Below, in pieces: positions 1-6,775 of a stretch of 10,110 nt of DNA. The notes beneath the pieces are model-generated. The model worked only from the letters and a program-made list of their open reading frames with translations. It had not been told where the DNA came from and ran no database searches. The stretch lies in contig CABQCC010000056.1 in assembly GCA_902462495.1 (NCBI GenBank), forward strand, positions 1 to 10,110, in the 5' to 3' direction. Each line of letters starts with the position of its first letter. Position 1 is the first letter of the stretch. Source of the DNA: an uncultured Eubacterium sp. (GTDB lineage: Bacteria; Bacillota; Clostridia; Oscillospirales; Acutalibacteraceae). Made by a program: the position numbers and the translations under genes.

Positions 1-5
1 GCGTT

Positions 6-63
6 TTTCGTTTTTTGCGAACAAGCGGTACCATCGTACAGCAATGTTCGCAAGAAAACGAAA
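6..63. repeat. Long imperfect hairpin at the window edge
   Basis: The two arms are 6-23 and 45-63. The inner part pairs TTGCGAACA with TGTTCGCAA. The outer part pairs CGTTTT with AAAACG, with one bulged G at 54, and three further T-A pairs lie outside that. The apical part can fold again through GTAC (28-31) and GTAC (36-39). Neither strand has a U-tract immediately after the stem, so it is not a standard intrinsic terminator. It could be a structured 3' end, part of a neighbouring leader RNA, or a palindromic intergenic repeat. The left side is cut by the window. Confidence 0.6.
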
Positions 64-86
64 TTCAAAAACTTTCTCAACAGCCT

Positions 87-123
87 TACAGCGTGTTAAA
101 AATACTTTTTTTAACACGCTGTA
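87..123 (-). terminator. Perfect 16-bp hairpin downstream of the pyruvate:ferredoxin oxidoreductase gene, possible non-canonical terminator
   Basis: Positions 87-102 and 108-123 are perfect reverse complements (core TACAGCGTGTTAA / TTAACACGCTGTA) around a 5-nt loop. It begins 44 bases after the stop codon at 167, where a transcript end or processing site is expected. It lacks a U-tract on the 3' side in either direction, so termination by the intrinsic mechanism is doubtful. It may protect the 3' end of the mRNA from exonucleases. The stem itself is certain and the function is inferred. Confidence 0.5.
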
Positions 124-166
124 GCACTCTCTACTAAGAAAGGGCACTTGTGTTAATTTTTATCGA

Positions 167-3100
167 TTATTCTGCGTCAGGAGCATAGTAATCAACAAGC
201 TTTGCAAGCTTATTGTACTTTTCGATAGAATTATCGGCAGCGATAGCAAAGAGTTGTTCTGCCTTGCCAGGGAATGATCTCTTAAGAGCAGAATATCTTG
301 TTTCACCTTCGATGAATTCTACATAGTCAGCTGATGGAGCCTTTGAATCAAGGCTAAACGGATTCTTGCCTTCAGCGATGAGAGCAGGATTGTAGCGGAA
401 GAGGTTCCAATAACCTGCTGCAACAGCCTTCTTTTGTTCCATCTGGTTGAATGGCATCTTGATACCGTGGTTGATACAAGGTGCATAGCAGATAACGATT
501 GACGGGCCGTTGTAAGCAGCTGCTTCCTGGAATGCCTTTAAGCACTGGTTAGCGTTTGCACCCATAGCAACCTGTGCAACATATACATAACCGTAAGACA
601 TTGCGATTTGAGCCAAATCCTTCTTCTTAACAACCTTACCTGATGCTGCAAACTTAGCAACAGCACCTGTAGGAGTTGCCTTTGAAGCCTGTCCGCCTGT
701 GTTTGAGTAAACCTCTGTATCGAATACAACGATGTTTACATTTTCGTTTGAAGCGATAACATGGTCAAGACCGCCGAATCCGATATCGTATGCCCAGCCG
801 TCACCGCCAAAGATGAACTGATACTTCTTTGCTGCATAATCTGCATCCTTGAGGAAGTCTGCTGCTGCGTCTGCTGCTTCGCCTGTAAGGCTTGCTGACT
901 TAAGAGCCGAGATAAGAGCTGCTGCGTCTGCTTCGTTCTTTTCAGCGTCTTCATATGTTGAAAGCCAAGCATCAGCCTCCTTAACGCCTGCCTTTGAAAG
1001 AACTTCTGCATCTGCTGCAAGTCTTTCTCTGATTTGCTTTTGAGCAAGGTACATACCGTAACCGAACTCTGCGTTATCCTCAAAGAGTGAGTTTGACCAA
1101 GCAGGACCGTGACCGTTCTTGTCTACTGTGTATGGTGTTGATGGTGCAGAACCGCCCCAGATTGATGAACAGCCTGTTGCGTTTGCAATGTACATCTTGT
1201 CACCGTAAAGCTGAGTTACAAGCTTAGCGTAAGGTGTTTCACCACAGCCTGCGCAAGCACCTGAGAACTCAAGATATGGCTTTCTGAACTGAACACCGAT
1301 TGTATTTGGAGTAAGTACTTCAGGCTTTGCAGGAGTATCTACAAGAGCATCGAAGGACTTTTGTACATGAAGCTGTGAAGCGATTGGCTTCATTGTGAGT
1401 GACTTTGTTGGGCAAACATTTGCACAAGAGCCACAACCTGTACAGTCAAGAGCAGAAATGATGAGTGCATACTGATAATCTGTTCTCTTATGCTTAATCA
1501 TTGTTGTGCCTTCAGGAGCAGCCTTTGCCTCATCGTCATTCATAACGATTGGTCTGATAACTGCGTGAGGGCAAACCATTGAACAAAGGTTACACTGAGC
1601 ACACTTTGTTGGGTCCCATTCAGGAACAGAAATAGCGATACCTCTCTTTTCGAATGCAGCAGAGCCCTGAGGATATACACCGTCTGCGCTGTCAACAAAT
1701 GCCGATACAGGAAGGTCATCACCGTGGAGTCTGCCAACAGGCTCAAGGATGTTCTTAACAAACTTCTTCATTTCAGGTCTGTCTGTTGCAACATGCATTT
1801 CTGCCTTTTCGTCAACAGCATCCTTCCAAGAAGCAGGAACATCAATCTTAACAACTTCCTTTGAGCCTCTGTCGATACCGTTGCAGTTAGCGTTTACAAC
1901 AGCTTCGCCCTTCTTTGAGAACTTTGCAACAACCTTTTCTTTCATATAGCCGATTGCTTCATCAACAGGAAGAATTCCGCTGATTGTGAAGAATGCCGAC
2001 TGAAGAATTGTTGATGCTCTGCCCGGAAGTCCGACTTCCTCTGCAATCTTGATACCGTTGATTGTGTAGAGGTTGATGTCGTTCTCTGCAATATATCTCT
2101 TCATAGACGCAGGGAGTTCCTTGTCGAGTTCTTCAGGAGTCCAGATACAGTTGAGGAGGAATGTACCGCCCGGTACGAGATCCTGAACCATATCATACTT
2201 TGTTACATATGAAGGATTGTGGCAAGCAACGAAGTTTGCCTTGTTAATCAAATAAGTTGATGTGATTGGTGATGAACCAAAACGAAGGTGAGATACGGTG
2301 ATACCGCCTGACTTCTTTGAGTCATAGAAGAAGTAGCCCTGTGCATACATATCTGTGTGGTCACCGATAATCTTGATAGAGTCCTTATTAGCGCCTACTG
2401 TACCGTCTGAACCAAGACCCCAGAACTTACAAGAAGTTGTGCCTGCAGGAGTTGTGTCAGGTGTTTCTGTGATAGGCAATGAAAGATTTGTAACATCATC
2501 GTCGATTGAAAGTACAAACTGCTTCTTTGGTTCAGGAGCGTTCATATTTGCAAATACAGCGATTACATGAGCAGGAAGAGTATCCTTTGAACCCAAGCCG
2601 TAACGACCGCCGTATACAGGAACTGAATCGAACTTTGAACCCTTGAGTGCTGCAACAACATCAAGATAAAGCGGCTCGCCGAGTGAACCCGGCTCTTTAG
2701 TTCTGTCGATAACAGAAATGTGCTTTACAGTTTCAGGCAATGCGCCGATGAGGTGCTTTGCAGAGAAAGGTCTGTAAAGGTGAACACATACCATACCAAC
2801 CTTTTCGCCTCTTGCGTTGAGGAAGTCAACTGTTTCTTTGATAGTGTCACAAACTGAACCCATAGCGATGATTACACGCTCTGCGTCAGGTGCACCGTAA
2901 TAGTTGAAGAGTTGATAATTTGAACCGATTTTTTCATTAACCTTGTTCATATATGCTTCTGTTGCGGCAACAGCGTCAGCATAATACTTGTTACAAGCTT
3001 CTCTGTGCTGGAAGAAAATATCTGAATTTTCTGCCGAGCCACGAAGAACAGGGTGCTCAGGATTTAATGCTCTTGCTCTGAAATCAGCAACATCCTGCGG

Positions 3101-3688
3101 GTCAAGCATATCTCTGAGGTCTTCATAATCCCAAGTTTCAATCTTCTGAACTTCGTGAGAGGTACGGAAACCGTCAAAGAAATGAAGATAAGGAACACGG
3201 CTCTTGAGAGTTGCAAGGTGAGCAACCGCACCAAGGTCCATAACCTCTTGAACATTTGCTGAACAAAGCATAGCATAACCTGTTTGACGGCATGCCATAA
3301 CGTCTGAATGGTCGCCGAAAATATTGAGTGCGTGAGTTGATACACAACGAGCAGAAACGTGAATTACGCTTGGAATAAGCTCGCCGGCAATCTTGTACAT
3401 ATTTGGGATCATCAAAAGAAGACCCTGTGATGCTGTGTATGTAGTGGTCAATGCACCTGCTGAAAGTGAGCCGTGAACAGCACCTGCCGCACCTGCTTCA
3501 GATTCAAGCTCGGCAACCTTTACGGTTTGACCGAATAAGTTTTTTACACCCTTTGCTGCCATAGCATCTGTTTCTTCTGCCATTGGTGAAGAAGGTGTAA
3601 TAGGATAGATAGCCGCAACTTCAGTAAACGCATAGCTTACATGAGCAGCTGCGCTGTTACCATCCATGGTTTTTTTAGCTCTTGCCAT
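167..3688 (-). CDS. nifJ: Pyruvate:ferredoxin (flavodoxin) oxidoreductase, full length
   Basis: This is a cytoplasmic enzyme that oxidatively decarboxylates pyruvate with CoA to acetyl-CoA and CO2 and reduces ferredoxin, the central energy step of anaerobic fermentation. The ATG at 3688 is chosen (1173 aa) because GGAGGG lies 8 bases upstream and the protein then begins MARAKKTMDGN, as family members do; an in-frame ATG at 3733 lies in the leader and has no such site. Residues T31 (in YPITPSSP), E64 and R114 match the pyruvate/thiamine-site residues of the Desulfovibrio africanus enzyme. Two ferredoxin-type [4Fe-4S] motifs are C696/C699/C702/C706 and C749/C752/C755/C759. The proximal cluster uses C812, C815, C840 and C1071. 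Thiamine diphosphate binding is marked by GDGWAYDIG (from G962) and NTGGQ (from N996). All domains are present and nothing is truncated. It is a single-gene transcription unit with its own promoter. Confidence 0.97.
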   Translation of the reverse strand: MARAKKTMDGNSAAAHVSYAFTEVAAIYPITPSSPMAEETDAMAAKGVKNLFGQTVKVAELESEAGAAGAVHGSLSAGALTTTYTASQGLLLMIPNMYKIAGELIPSVIHVSARCVSTHALNIFGDHSDVMACRQTGYAMLCSANVQEVMDLGAVAHLATLKSRVPYLHFFDGFRTSHEVQKIETWDYEDLRDMLDPQDVADFRARALNPEHPVLRGSAENSDIFFQHREACNKYYADAVAATEAYMNKVNEKIGSNYQLFNYYGAPDAERVIIAMGSVCDTIKETVDFLNARGEKVGMVCVHLYRPFSAKHLIGALPETVKHISVIDRTKEPGSLGEPLYLDVVAALKGSKFDSVPVYGGRYGLGSKDTLPAHVIAVFANMNAPEPKKQFVLSIDDDVTNLSLPITETPDTTPAGTTSCKFWGLGSDGTVGANKDSIKIIGDHTDMYAQGYFFYDSKKSGGITVSHLRFGSSPITSTYLINKANFVACHNPSYVTKYDMVQDLVPGGTFLLNCIWTPEELDKELPASMKRYIAENDINLYTINGIKIAEEVGLPGRASTILQSAFFTISGILPVDEAIGYMKEKVVAKFSKKGEAVVNANCNGIDRGSKEVVKIDVPASWKDAVDEKAEMHVATDRPEMKKFVKNILEPVGRLHGDDLPVSAFVDSADGVYPQGSAAFEKRGIAISVPEWDPTKCAQCNLCSMVCPHAVIRPIVMNDDEAKAAPEGTTMIKHKRTDYQYALIISALDCTGCGSCANVCPTKSLTMKPIASQLHVQKSFDALVDTPAKPEVLTPNTIGVQFRKPYLEFSGACAGCGETPYAKLVTQLYGDKMYIANATGCSSIWGGSAPSTPYTVDKNGHGPAWSNSLFEDNAEFGYGMYLAQKQIRERLAADAEVLSKAGVKEADAWLSTYEDAEKNEADAAALISALKSASLTGEAADAAADFLKDADYAAKKYQFIFGGDGWAYDIGFGGLDHVIASNENVNIVVFDTEVYSNTGGQASKATPTGAVAKFAASGKVVKKKDLAQIAMSYGYVYVAQVAMGANANQCLKAFQEAAAYNGPSIVICYAPCINHGIKMPFNQMEQKKAVAAGYWNLFRYNPALIAEGKNPFSLDSKAPSADYVEFIEGETRYSALKRSFPGKAEQLFAIAADNSIEKYNKLAKLVDYYAPDAE

Positions 3689-3725
3689 TGGAAATTCCCT
3701 CCATATAAAAAATTCAAAATAGCAA

Positions 3726-3744
3726 TTGGGCATAATTTGCCCAA
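3726..3744 (-). promoter_or_regulatory. Leader stem-loop of the pyruvate:ferredoxin oxidoreductase mRNA
   Basis: TTGGGCA (3726-3732) and TGCCCAA (3738-3744) form a perfect 7-bp stem with a 5-nt loop. It begins a few bases after the predicted transcription start (about 3750), so it would sit at the extreme 5' end of a roughly 60-nt leader. A 5' stem-loop of this kind could stabilise the mRNA, or the same DNA could be a small operator. The function is inferred. Confidence 0.4.
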
Positions 3745-3756
3745 GTTATCAATGTA

Positions 3757-3785
3757 ATTATAGCACTCTGTGTCGTCAAATTCAA
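3757..3785 (-). promoter_or_regulatory. Sigma-A type promoter of the pyruvate:ferredoxin oxidoreductase gene
   Basis: On the minus strand the -35 TTGAAT (3780-3785) is followed by a 17-base spacer and a consensus -10 TATAAT (3757-3762). The -10 is preceded by TGC, giving an extended -10 (TGn). Transcription should start near 3750, leaving about 60 bases of leader before the ATG at 3688. This arrangement predicts strong constitutive or highly inducible expression, as expected for this enzyme. Confidence 0.75.
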
Positions 3786-3815
3786 CATAATAAAATAAAA
3801 ATTTTATTATGTTGA
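3782..3815. promoter_or_regulatory. Perfect 15-bp inverted repeat overlapping the -35, candidate operator
   Basis: TCAACATAATAAAAT (3782-3796) and its exact reverse complement (3801-3815) flank a 4-base AAAA spacer. The promoter-proximal arm covers four of the six -35 bases and the rest lies directly upstream, the classic place for a dimeric regulator. On the plus strand the stem is followed by a T-rich run and would look like a terminator, but no plus-strand gene precedes it. It does not match the Rex consensus as I know it. The regulator is unknown. Confidence 0.5.
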
Positions 3816-3844
3816 TTATTTTTTTGTAAAAAATCAACAAATGC

Positions 3845-3872
3845 AAAAAAGTTCTCCAAAAACGGAGAACTT
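3845..3872 (-). terminator. Intrinsic terminator of the pseudouridine synthase / membrane protein operon
   Basis: On the minus strand AAGTTCTCC (3864-3872 arm) pairs with GGAGAACTT (3849-3857 arm) across a 6-nt loop, giving a 9-bp stem. It is followed directly by a run of six U residues (3850 down to 3845). It starts 8 bases after the stop codon of the membrane-protein gene and separates this operon from the downstream oxidoreductase promoter. Confidence 0.9.
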
Positions 3873-3879
3873 CAATCGA

Positions 3880-4332
3880 TTATTTTAAGCGATTCTTGAA
3901 TTCGTCATCGATAGCTTTGAGCGTGCGCTTTGTGGTCAGTCCAAGCTCAACAGTCACCACGCTGTCGTCATCAAGAAAAATAATGATGTGCGAATAGCGG
4001 TCAACAAAATTCTTTTTTAAGCTTGCCTTGGTATCTCTGGCGGTTTGCACCTTGACAATGTGAGAATATTCAAACACATTGTTTTCGTCAACGCCTGTAA
4101 ACTCCACCTTGTCGGAGGTGAAGCGCACACCCGTTTTGAGCACTTCTTTAGCCATAAGCACAACGATTACGGCTGCAACGATTTCCACAAGAACATAGAC
4201 TCCGACTTTCCAATCGAAGCCCTCGGCGACCTTTTCACCGCAAAAATACGCATTGACCGCCACGGCAACAGCCATAGCAAGCGTCACCGCCGCCGTAATC
4301 GGCGACAAACACATAACAAATCTGTCTTTCAT
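3880..4332 (-). CDS. Small membrane protein of unknown function with two predicted transmembrane helices
   Basis: I do not recognise a named family. Starting at the ATG at 4332 gives 150 aa. A longer in-frame reading from 4371 exists, but the 4332 start shares one base with the upstream stop (TGATG) and has AGGA/AAGGG upstream. Two hydrophobic stretches (about 7-30 and 42-62) are separated by a short charged loop. They are followed by an 85-residue soluble tail rich in alternating strand-like segments (FTSDKVEFTG, VFEYSHIVKVQ, SHIIIFLDDDSVVTVEL) and a terminal helix. This layout resembles small bacterial proteins with a PH-like cytoplasmic domain behind two helices; that comparison is an inference from pattern only. 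It is translationally coupled to the pseudouridine synthase and ends at an intrinsic terminator, so both come from one mRNA. Confidence 0.8.
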   Translation of the reverse strand: MKDRFVMCLSPITAAVTLAMAVAVAVNAYFCGEKVAEGFDWKVGVYVLVEIVAAVIVVLMAKEVLKTGVRFTSDKVEFTGVDENNVFEYSHIVKVQTARDTKASLKKNFVDRYSHIIIFLDDDSVVTVELGLTTKRTLKAIDDEFKNRLK

Positions 4333-5279
4333 CAATAAACCCTTTTCCTGAATTTTTCCAAAATCGGACAATCGGACGATTCAAATTCCCTGCCGTTGAG
4401 ATATTCCAAAATTCCCGAATCGGTAGTGAAATTAAACCTCAACTTATACGAATAAAGTTCCTGCTTAAATCTGCCGTGATGCGAACCGTACTTGCCGTCA
4501 TTGAGGAGCGGATGGCCGATTGAAGCAAGGTGTGCCCTGATTTGGTGTGTTCTGCCCGTGAGGAGTTCAACCTCAACAAGCGACAAATCATTGTAGCTGT
4601 CAAGCACGGTGTATTTCGTTCTGCACAGCTTACTGTCAGGCACTTCTTTCGTTGTGATTTTCACCATATTTTTCTTGATGTCTTTGGTAAGATAGCCAAC
4701 CAAAACATCGCTTTTTTTATCGAAAACGCCCTCTGTAACAGTCAAATAAAGTTTGTCAATCTCTCTGTCCTTAATCTTTTGATTGAGGATTTTTAGCGAT
4801 TGATAGTTCTTTGCGCCGATAACAATACCACCCGTGTTTCGGTCAATTCTGTTGGCAAGTGACGGAGTGAAGCTGTTTTCTTCTTCAGGCTTATACTCGC
4901 CCTTGTCATACAAATAGCGTTTCATAGACGCAACAAGGGTGTTGACATATTCCTTGCCGTCAGGATGACAAAGCTCGCCTTGTTTTTTATCCATAAGAAT
5001 GATATTTTCATCCTCATAGATAATCGACAACTCCTTTGGAGCAGAAAGAAAATCATAATGTTTTTTCTTTTCCGCAAGCATATCATCGGGCAGATAAAGG
5101 TCAATCACATCACCGTCACACAACACCTGTTCGGGCGTGCAACGCTTACGATTAACCTTGATATTCTTTTTTCTGATTTGCTTAAACATCATAGATTTGG
5201 GAAGTGAGGAAAAATGCTTTTGCAAAAACTTGTCCACTCTCTGTCCCGCATCATTTGAATTTATAGTTACACTTTTCAT
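4332..5279 (-). CDS. RluA-family pseudouridine synthase with N-terminal S4 domain
   Basis: This enzyme class isomerises specific uridines to pseudouridine in rRNA or tRNA in the cytoplasm. The ATG at 5279 gives 315 aa; a TTG at 5303 would lie inside the promoter. Residues 1-65 are an S4 RNA-binding domain (GQRVDKFLQKHF, then IKVNRKRC and GDVIDLYLP). The catalytic domain starts near residue 85. The active-site motif is NRIDRNTGG with catalytic D146; the family usually has HRLDRxTSG, so the first residue and the serine differ here. The later motif GRTHQIRAHLASIGHPLLND is canonical. It could be an RluC/RluD-like rRNA enzyme or one of the clostridial paralogs; the target cannot be told from sequence. 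No Shine-Dalgarno sequence precedes the ATG, which suits the near-leaderless promoter placement. Its stop overlaps the next gene's start. Confidence 0.93.
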   Translation of the reverse strand: MKSVTINSNDAGQRVDKFLQKHFSSLPKSMMFKQIRKKNIKVNRKRCTPEQVLCDGDVIDLYLPDDMLAEKKKHYDFLSAPKELSIIYEDENIILMDKKQGELCHPDGKEYVNTLVASMKRYLYDKGEYKPEEENSFTPSLANRIDRNTGGIVIGAKNYQSLKILNQKIKDREIDKLYLTVTEGVFDKKSDVLVGYLTKDIKKNMVKITTKEVPDSKLCRTKYTVLDSYNDLSLVEVELLTGRTHQIRAHLASIGHPLLNDGKYGSHHGRFKQELYSYKLRFNFTTDSGILEYLNGREFESSDCPILEKFRKRVY

Positions 5280-5285
5280 AGGTGT

Positions 5286-5314
5286 ATTATATTCTATTTG
5301 CAAACCATAGTCAA
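5286..5314 (-). promoter_or_regulatory. Near-consensus sigma-A promoter of the pseudouridine synthase gene, placed for a leaderless mRNA
   Basis: On the minus strand -35 TTGACT (5309-5314), a 17-base spacer and -10 TATAAT (5286-5291) form a near-perfect promoter. Only six bases (5280-5285) separate the -10 from the ATG at 5279. With the usual start 6-8 bases after the -10, the mRNA would begin at or within a base or two of the A of the start codon. Confidence 0.75.
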
Positions 5315-5436
5315 ATATGAATTTGAGTTTGATTTATGCCAACTCTATTTAAAGTACAAAAAAATTGAATTTTCAGTTTGCAATAACAAATCAGTTTGAA
5401 TCAAGCATTCATCCTTTGTCATCGTTATCGAACAAA

Positions 5437-5462
5437 AAAGCCGTGGAACGAACCACGGCTTT
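5437..5462 (-). terminator. Intrinsic terminator of the alcohol dehydrogenase gene
   Basis: The arms 5437-5446 and 5453-5462 form a 10-bp stem with core AGCCGTGG / CCACGGCT and a 6-nt loop. On the minus strand it is followed by a run of U residues (5439 down to 5434). It begins 14 bases after the stop codon of the alcohol dehydrogenase. Confidence 0.93.
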
Positions 5463-5475
5463 ATGTTTATGTTTA

Positions 5476-6687
5476 TTATGCCATAATTTTGCGAATAACA
5501 GCTTCGCAATCCTTTGCGTCCATAATCTTTGGAACAGGATAAAGCGGGTTACCTTCCTTGAGCGCACGCTTAACGAGAGTAGGCATATCCTCCTCCTTAA
5601 TCATATCGAACTTTTCAGGGATATTCATAGCAGCATTCATTCTGCGGATTTCAGCAATAAATGCCTTGCCCTTTTCGTCCACCGACATTGACGGAGTTGT
5701 GATTCCTATAATATCCGCAAGCTTTGCAAGCTGTGGATATGCGGTTTCTCCATAATAGTCAAGAACATAAGGCAAGATAACAGCGTTTGCCAAACCGTGA
5801 GGTGTGCCGTACAAACCGCCGAGGTTATGCGCAATAGCGTGAACATAGCCAACATAAGCGTGAGTGAAAGCACGACCTGCATAATAAGAACCCTTGAGCA
5901 TATTTCCTCTTGCTTCAAGATCCTTACCGTCATTGTAAGCCTTTTCAAGATTTTCATGAATAAGCTTGGTAGCAATCTCTGCCTCTCTGATAGTGTCCTT
6001 TGTGTTGCTGTGGCCGATATATGCCTCAACAGCATGAGTCATTGCATCCATACCTGTTGTCGAAGTGATGTGTGGTGGCAGACCTACGGTAAGTTCCGGG
6101 TCAAGCACAGCATACTTTGGACGAATACAAGTATCGTTGATTGCGTTTTTCTCATGAGTTTCGGGATCGGTTACAACAGCAGCAACTGTTGTTTCTGAGC
6201 CTGTACCTGCAGTAGTCGGTACTGCAAAAAATGGTGGAAGCTTTTTGTGTACTTTAAGCTGGCCACGCATATCTCTGACCGATTGATTAGGCTTTACAAC
6301 TCTTGCACCGGCAGCCTTTGCGCAGTCCATAGCAGAACCGCCGCCGAATGCGATGATGCCTTGGCAACCGTTTTGGATATATACATCCTTGCAGTCCTCA
6401 ATGTTAGGAATTGTCGGGTTTGGCTGAACACCGTCATAAACGGCATACTCAACGCCAACTTCTTCAAGCTTTGCAAAAAGCGGATCAAGAAGATGAAGCC
6501 TCATAAGGCCCTTATCGGTAACAACAAGAACCTTGTTGATACCTTTATTCTTGATGAATTCAGGCAATCTGAGAACAGAGCCTGCACCTTCAAGAAGTTC
6601 CGGTTCGGACCAATCCATAAAGCACATAGCAACCTTAAATACATTTTGGTAAATTCTGTACCAAATTTTCTTTAAAGTCCAGATCAT
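5476..6687 (-). CDS. Iron-containing (group III) alcohol dehydrogenase
   Basis: This is a cytoplasmic NAD(P)-dependent enzyme interconverting alcohols and aldehydes; in a fermenter it probably works in the reducing direction to regenerate NAD(P)+. The protein is 403 aa, a little longer than the usual 380-390 because of a hydrophobic N-terminal extension (about residues 1-25) before the conserved core. AGGAGG (6695-6700) is 7 bases from the ATG. The nucleotide-binding motif is GGGSAMD (115-121), followed by PTTAGTGSE (157-165). Metal ligands are D214 and H218 (in GMDAMTHAVEAY), H283 (in VHAIAHNLGG) and H297 (in GTPHG), with the same spacing as in the FucO family. D58 after the second strand hints at NAD rather than NADP, which is an inference. 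The substrate is not identifiable; butanol, propanediol or lactaldehyde-type enzymes are all possible. Confidence 0.95.
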   Translation of the reverse strand: MIWTLKKIWYRIYQNVFKVAMCFMDWSEPELLEGAGSVLRLPEFIKNKGINKVLVVTDKGLMRLHLLDPLFAKLEEVGVEYAVYDGVQPNPTIPNIEDCKDVYIQNGCQGIIAFGGGSAMDCAKAAGARVVKPNQSVRDMRGQLKVHKKLPPFFAVPTTAGTGSETTVAAVVTDPETHEKNAINDTCIRPKYAVLDPELTVGLPPHITSTTGMDAMTHAVEAYIGHSNTKDTIREAEIATKLIHENLEKAYNDGKDLEARGNMLKGSYYAGRAFTHAYVGYVHAIAHNLGGLYGTPHGLANAVILPYVLDYYGETAYPQLAKLADIIGITTPSMSVDEKGKAFIAEIRRMNAAMNIPEKFDMIKEEDMPTLVKRALKEGNPLYPVPKIMDAKDCEAVIRKIMA

Positions 6688-6718
6688 TTCTTTTCCTCCT
6701 TATAAAAATATCAATTAT

Positions 6719-6747
6719 ATTCTACAAAAAAACTTTCAAAATTGCAA
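6719..6747 (-). promoter_or_regulatory. Likely promoter of the alcohol dehydrogenase gene
   Basis: On the minus strand TTGCAA (6742-6747), a 17-base spacer and TAGAAT (6719-6724) form a plausible promoter. An overlapping consensus TATAAT lies at 6714-6719 but has no good -35 at 17 bases. The leader would be about 25 bases, ending in the AGGAGG ribosome binding site. No clear terminator separates this from the upstream symporter gene, so read-through is also possible. Confidence 0.5.
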
Positions 6748-6775
6748 TAGTAAATGTTAATTTTATCCAAATAAA

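Noticed and set aside
1..60. Minus-strand string TGGTACCGC resembles the conserved core of T-box riboswitches (UGGNACCGC).
   Set aside because: The string lies on the 3' side of the local hairpin rather than in the 5' bulge expected in an antiterminator. No specifier stem is recognisable in the roughly 100 bases before it and no terminator U-tract follows within the window. The match is short enough to be chance.
736..1083. Open frames antisense or out of frame inside the oxidoreductase gene, on both strands.
   Set aside because: They lie wholly inside a well-conserved coding gene and their translations are low-complexity (Gln/Leu or Ala/Ser rich) with no recognisable domain, as expected of shadow frames.
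3689..3733. Longer N-terminus of the pyruvate:ferredoxin oxidoreductase starting at an ATG at 3733.
   Set aside because: That ATG lies in the loop of the leader hairpin, lacks a ribosome binding site, and adds residues (MPNCYFEFF...) not typical of the family; GGAGGG precedes the ATG at 3688.
3782..3828. The 15-bp dyad followed by a T-run as a plus-strand intrinsic terminator.
   Set aside because: No plus-strand gene lies upstream anywhere to the left in this window; its position on the minus-strand promoter makes an operator more likely.
5280..5303. TTG start at 5303 for the pseudouridine synthase.
   Set aside because: It lies within the -35/-10 spacer of a near-consensus promoter, has no ribosome binding site, and the family N-terminus begins at the ATG at 5279.
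5365..5691. Plus-strand open frame across the end of the alcohol dehydrogenase and its terminator.
   Set aside because: It runs antisense through a conserved gene and through an intrinsic terminator, and its translation shows no family features.
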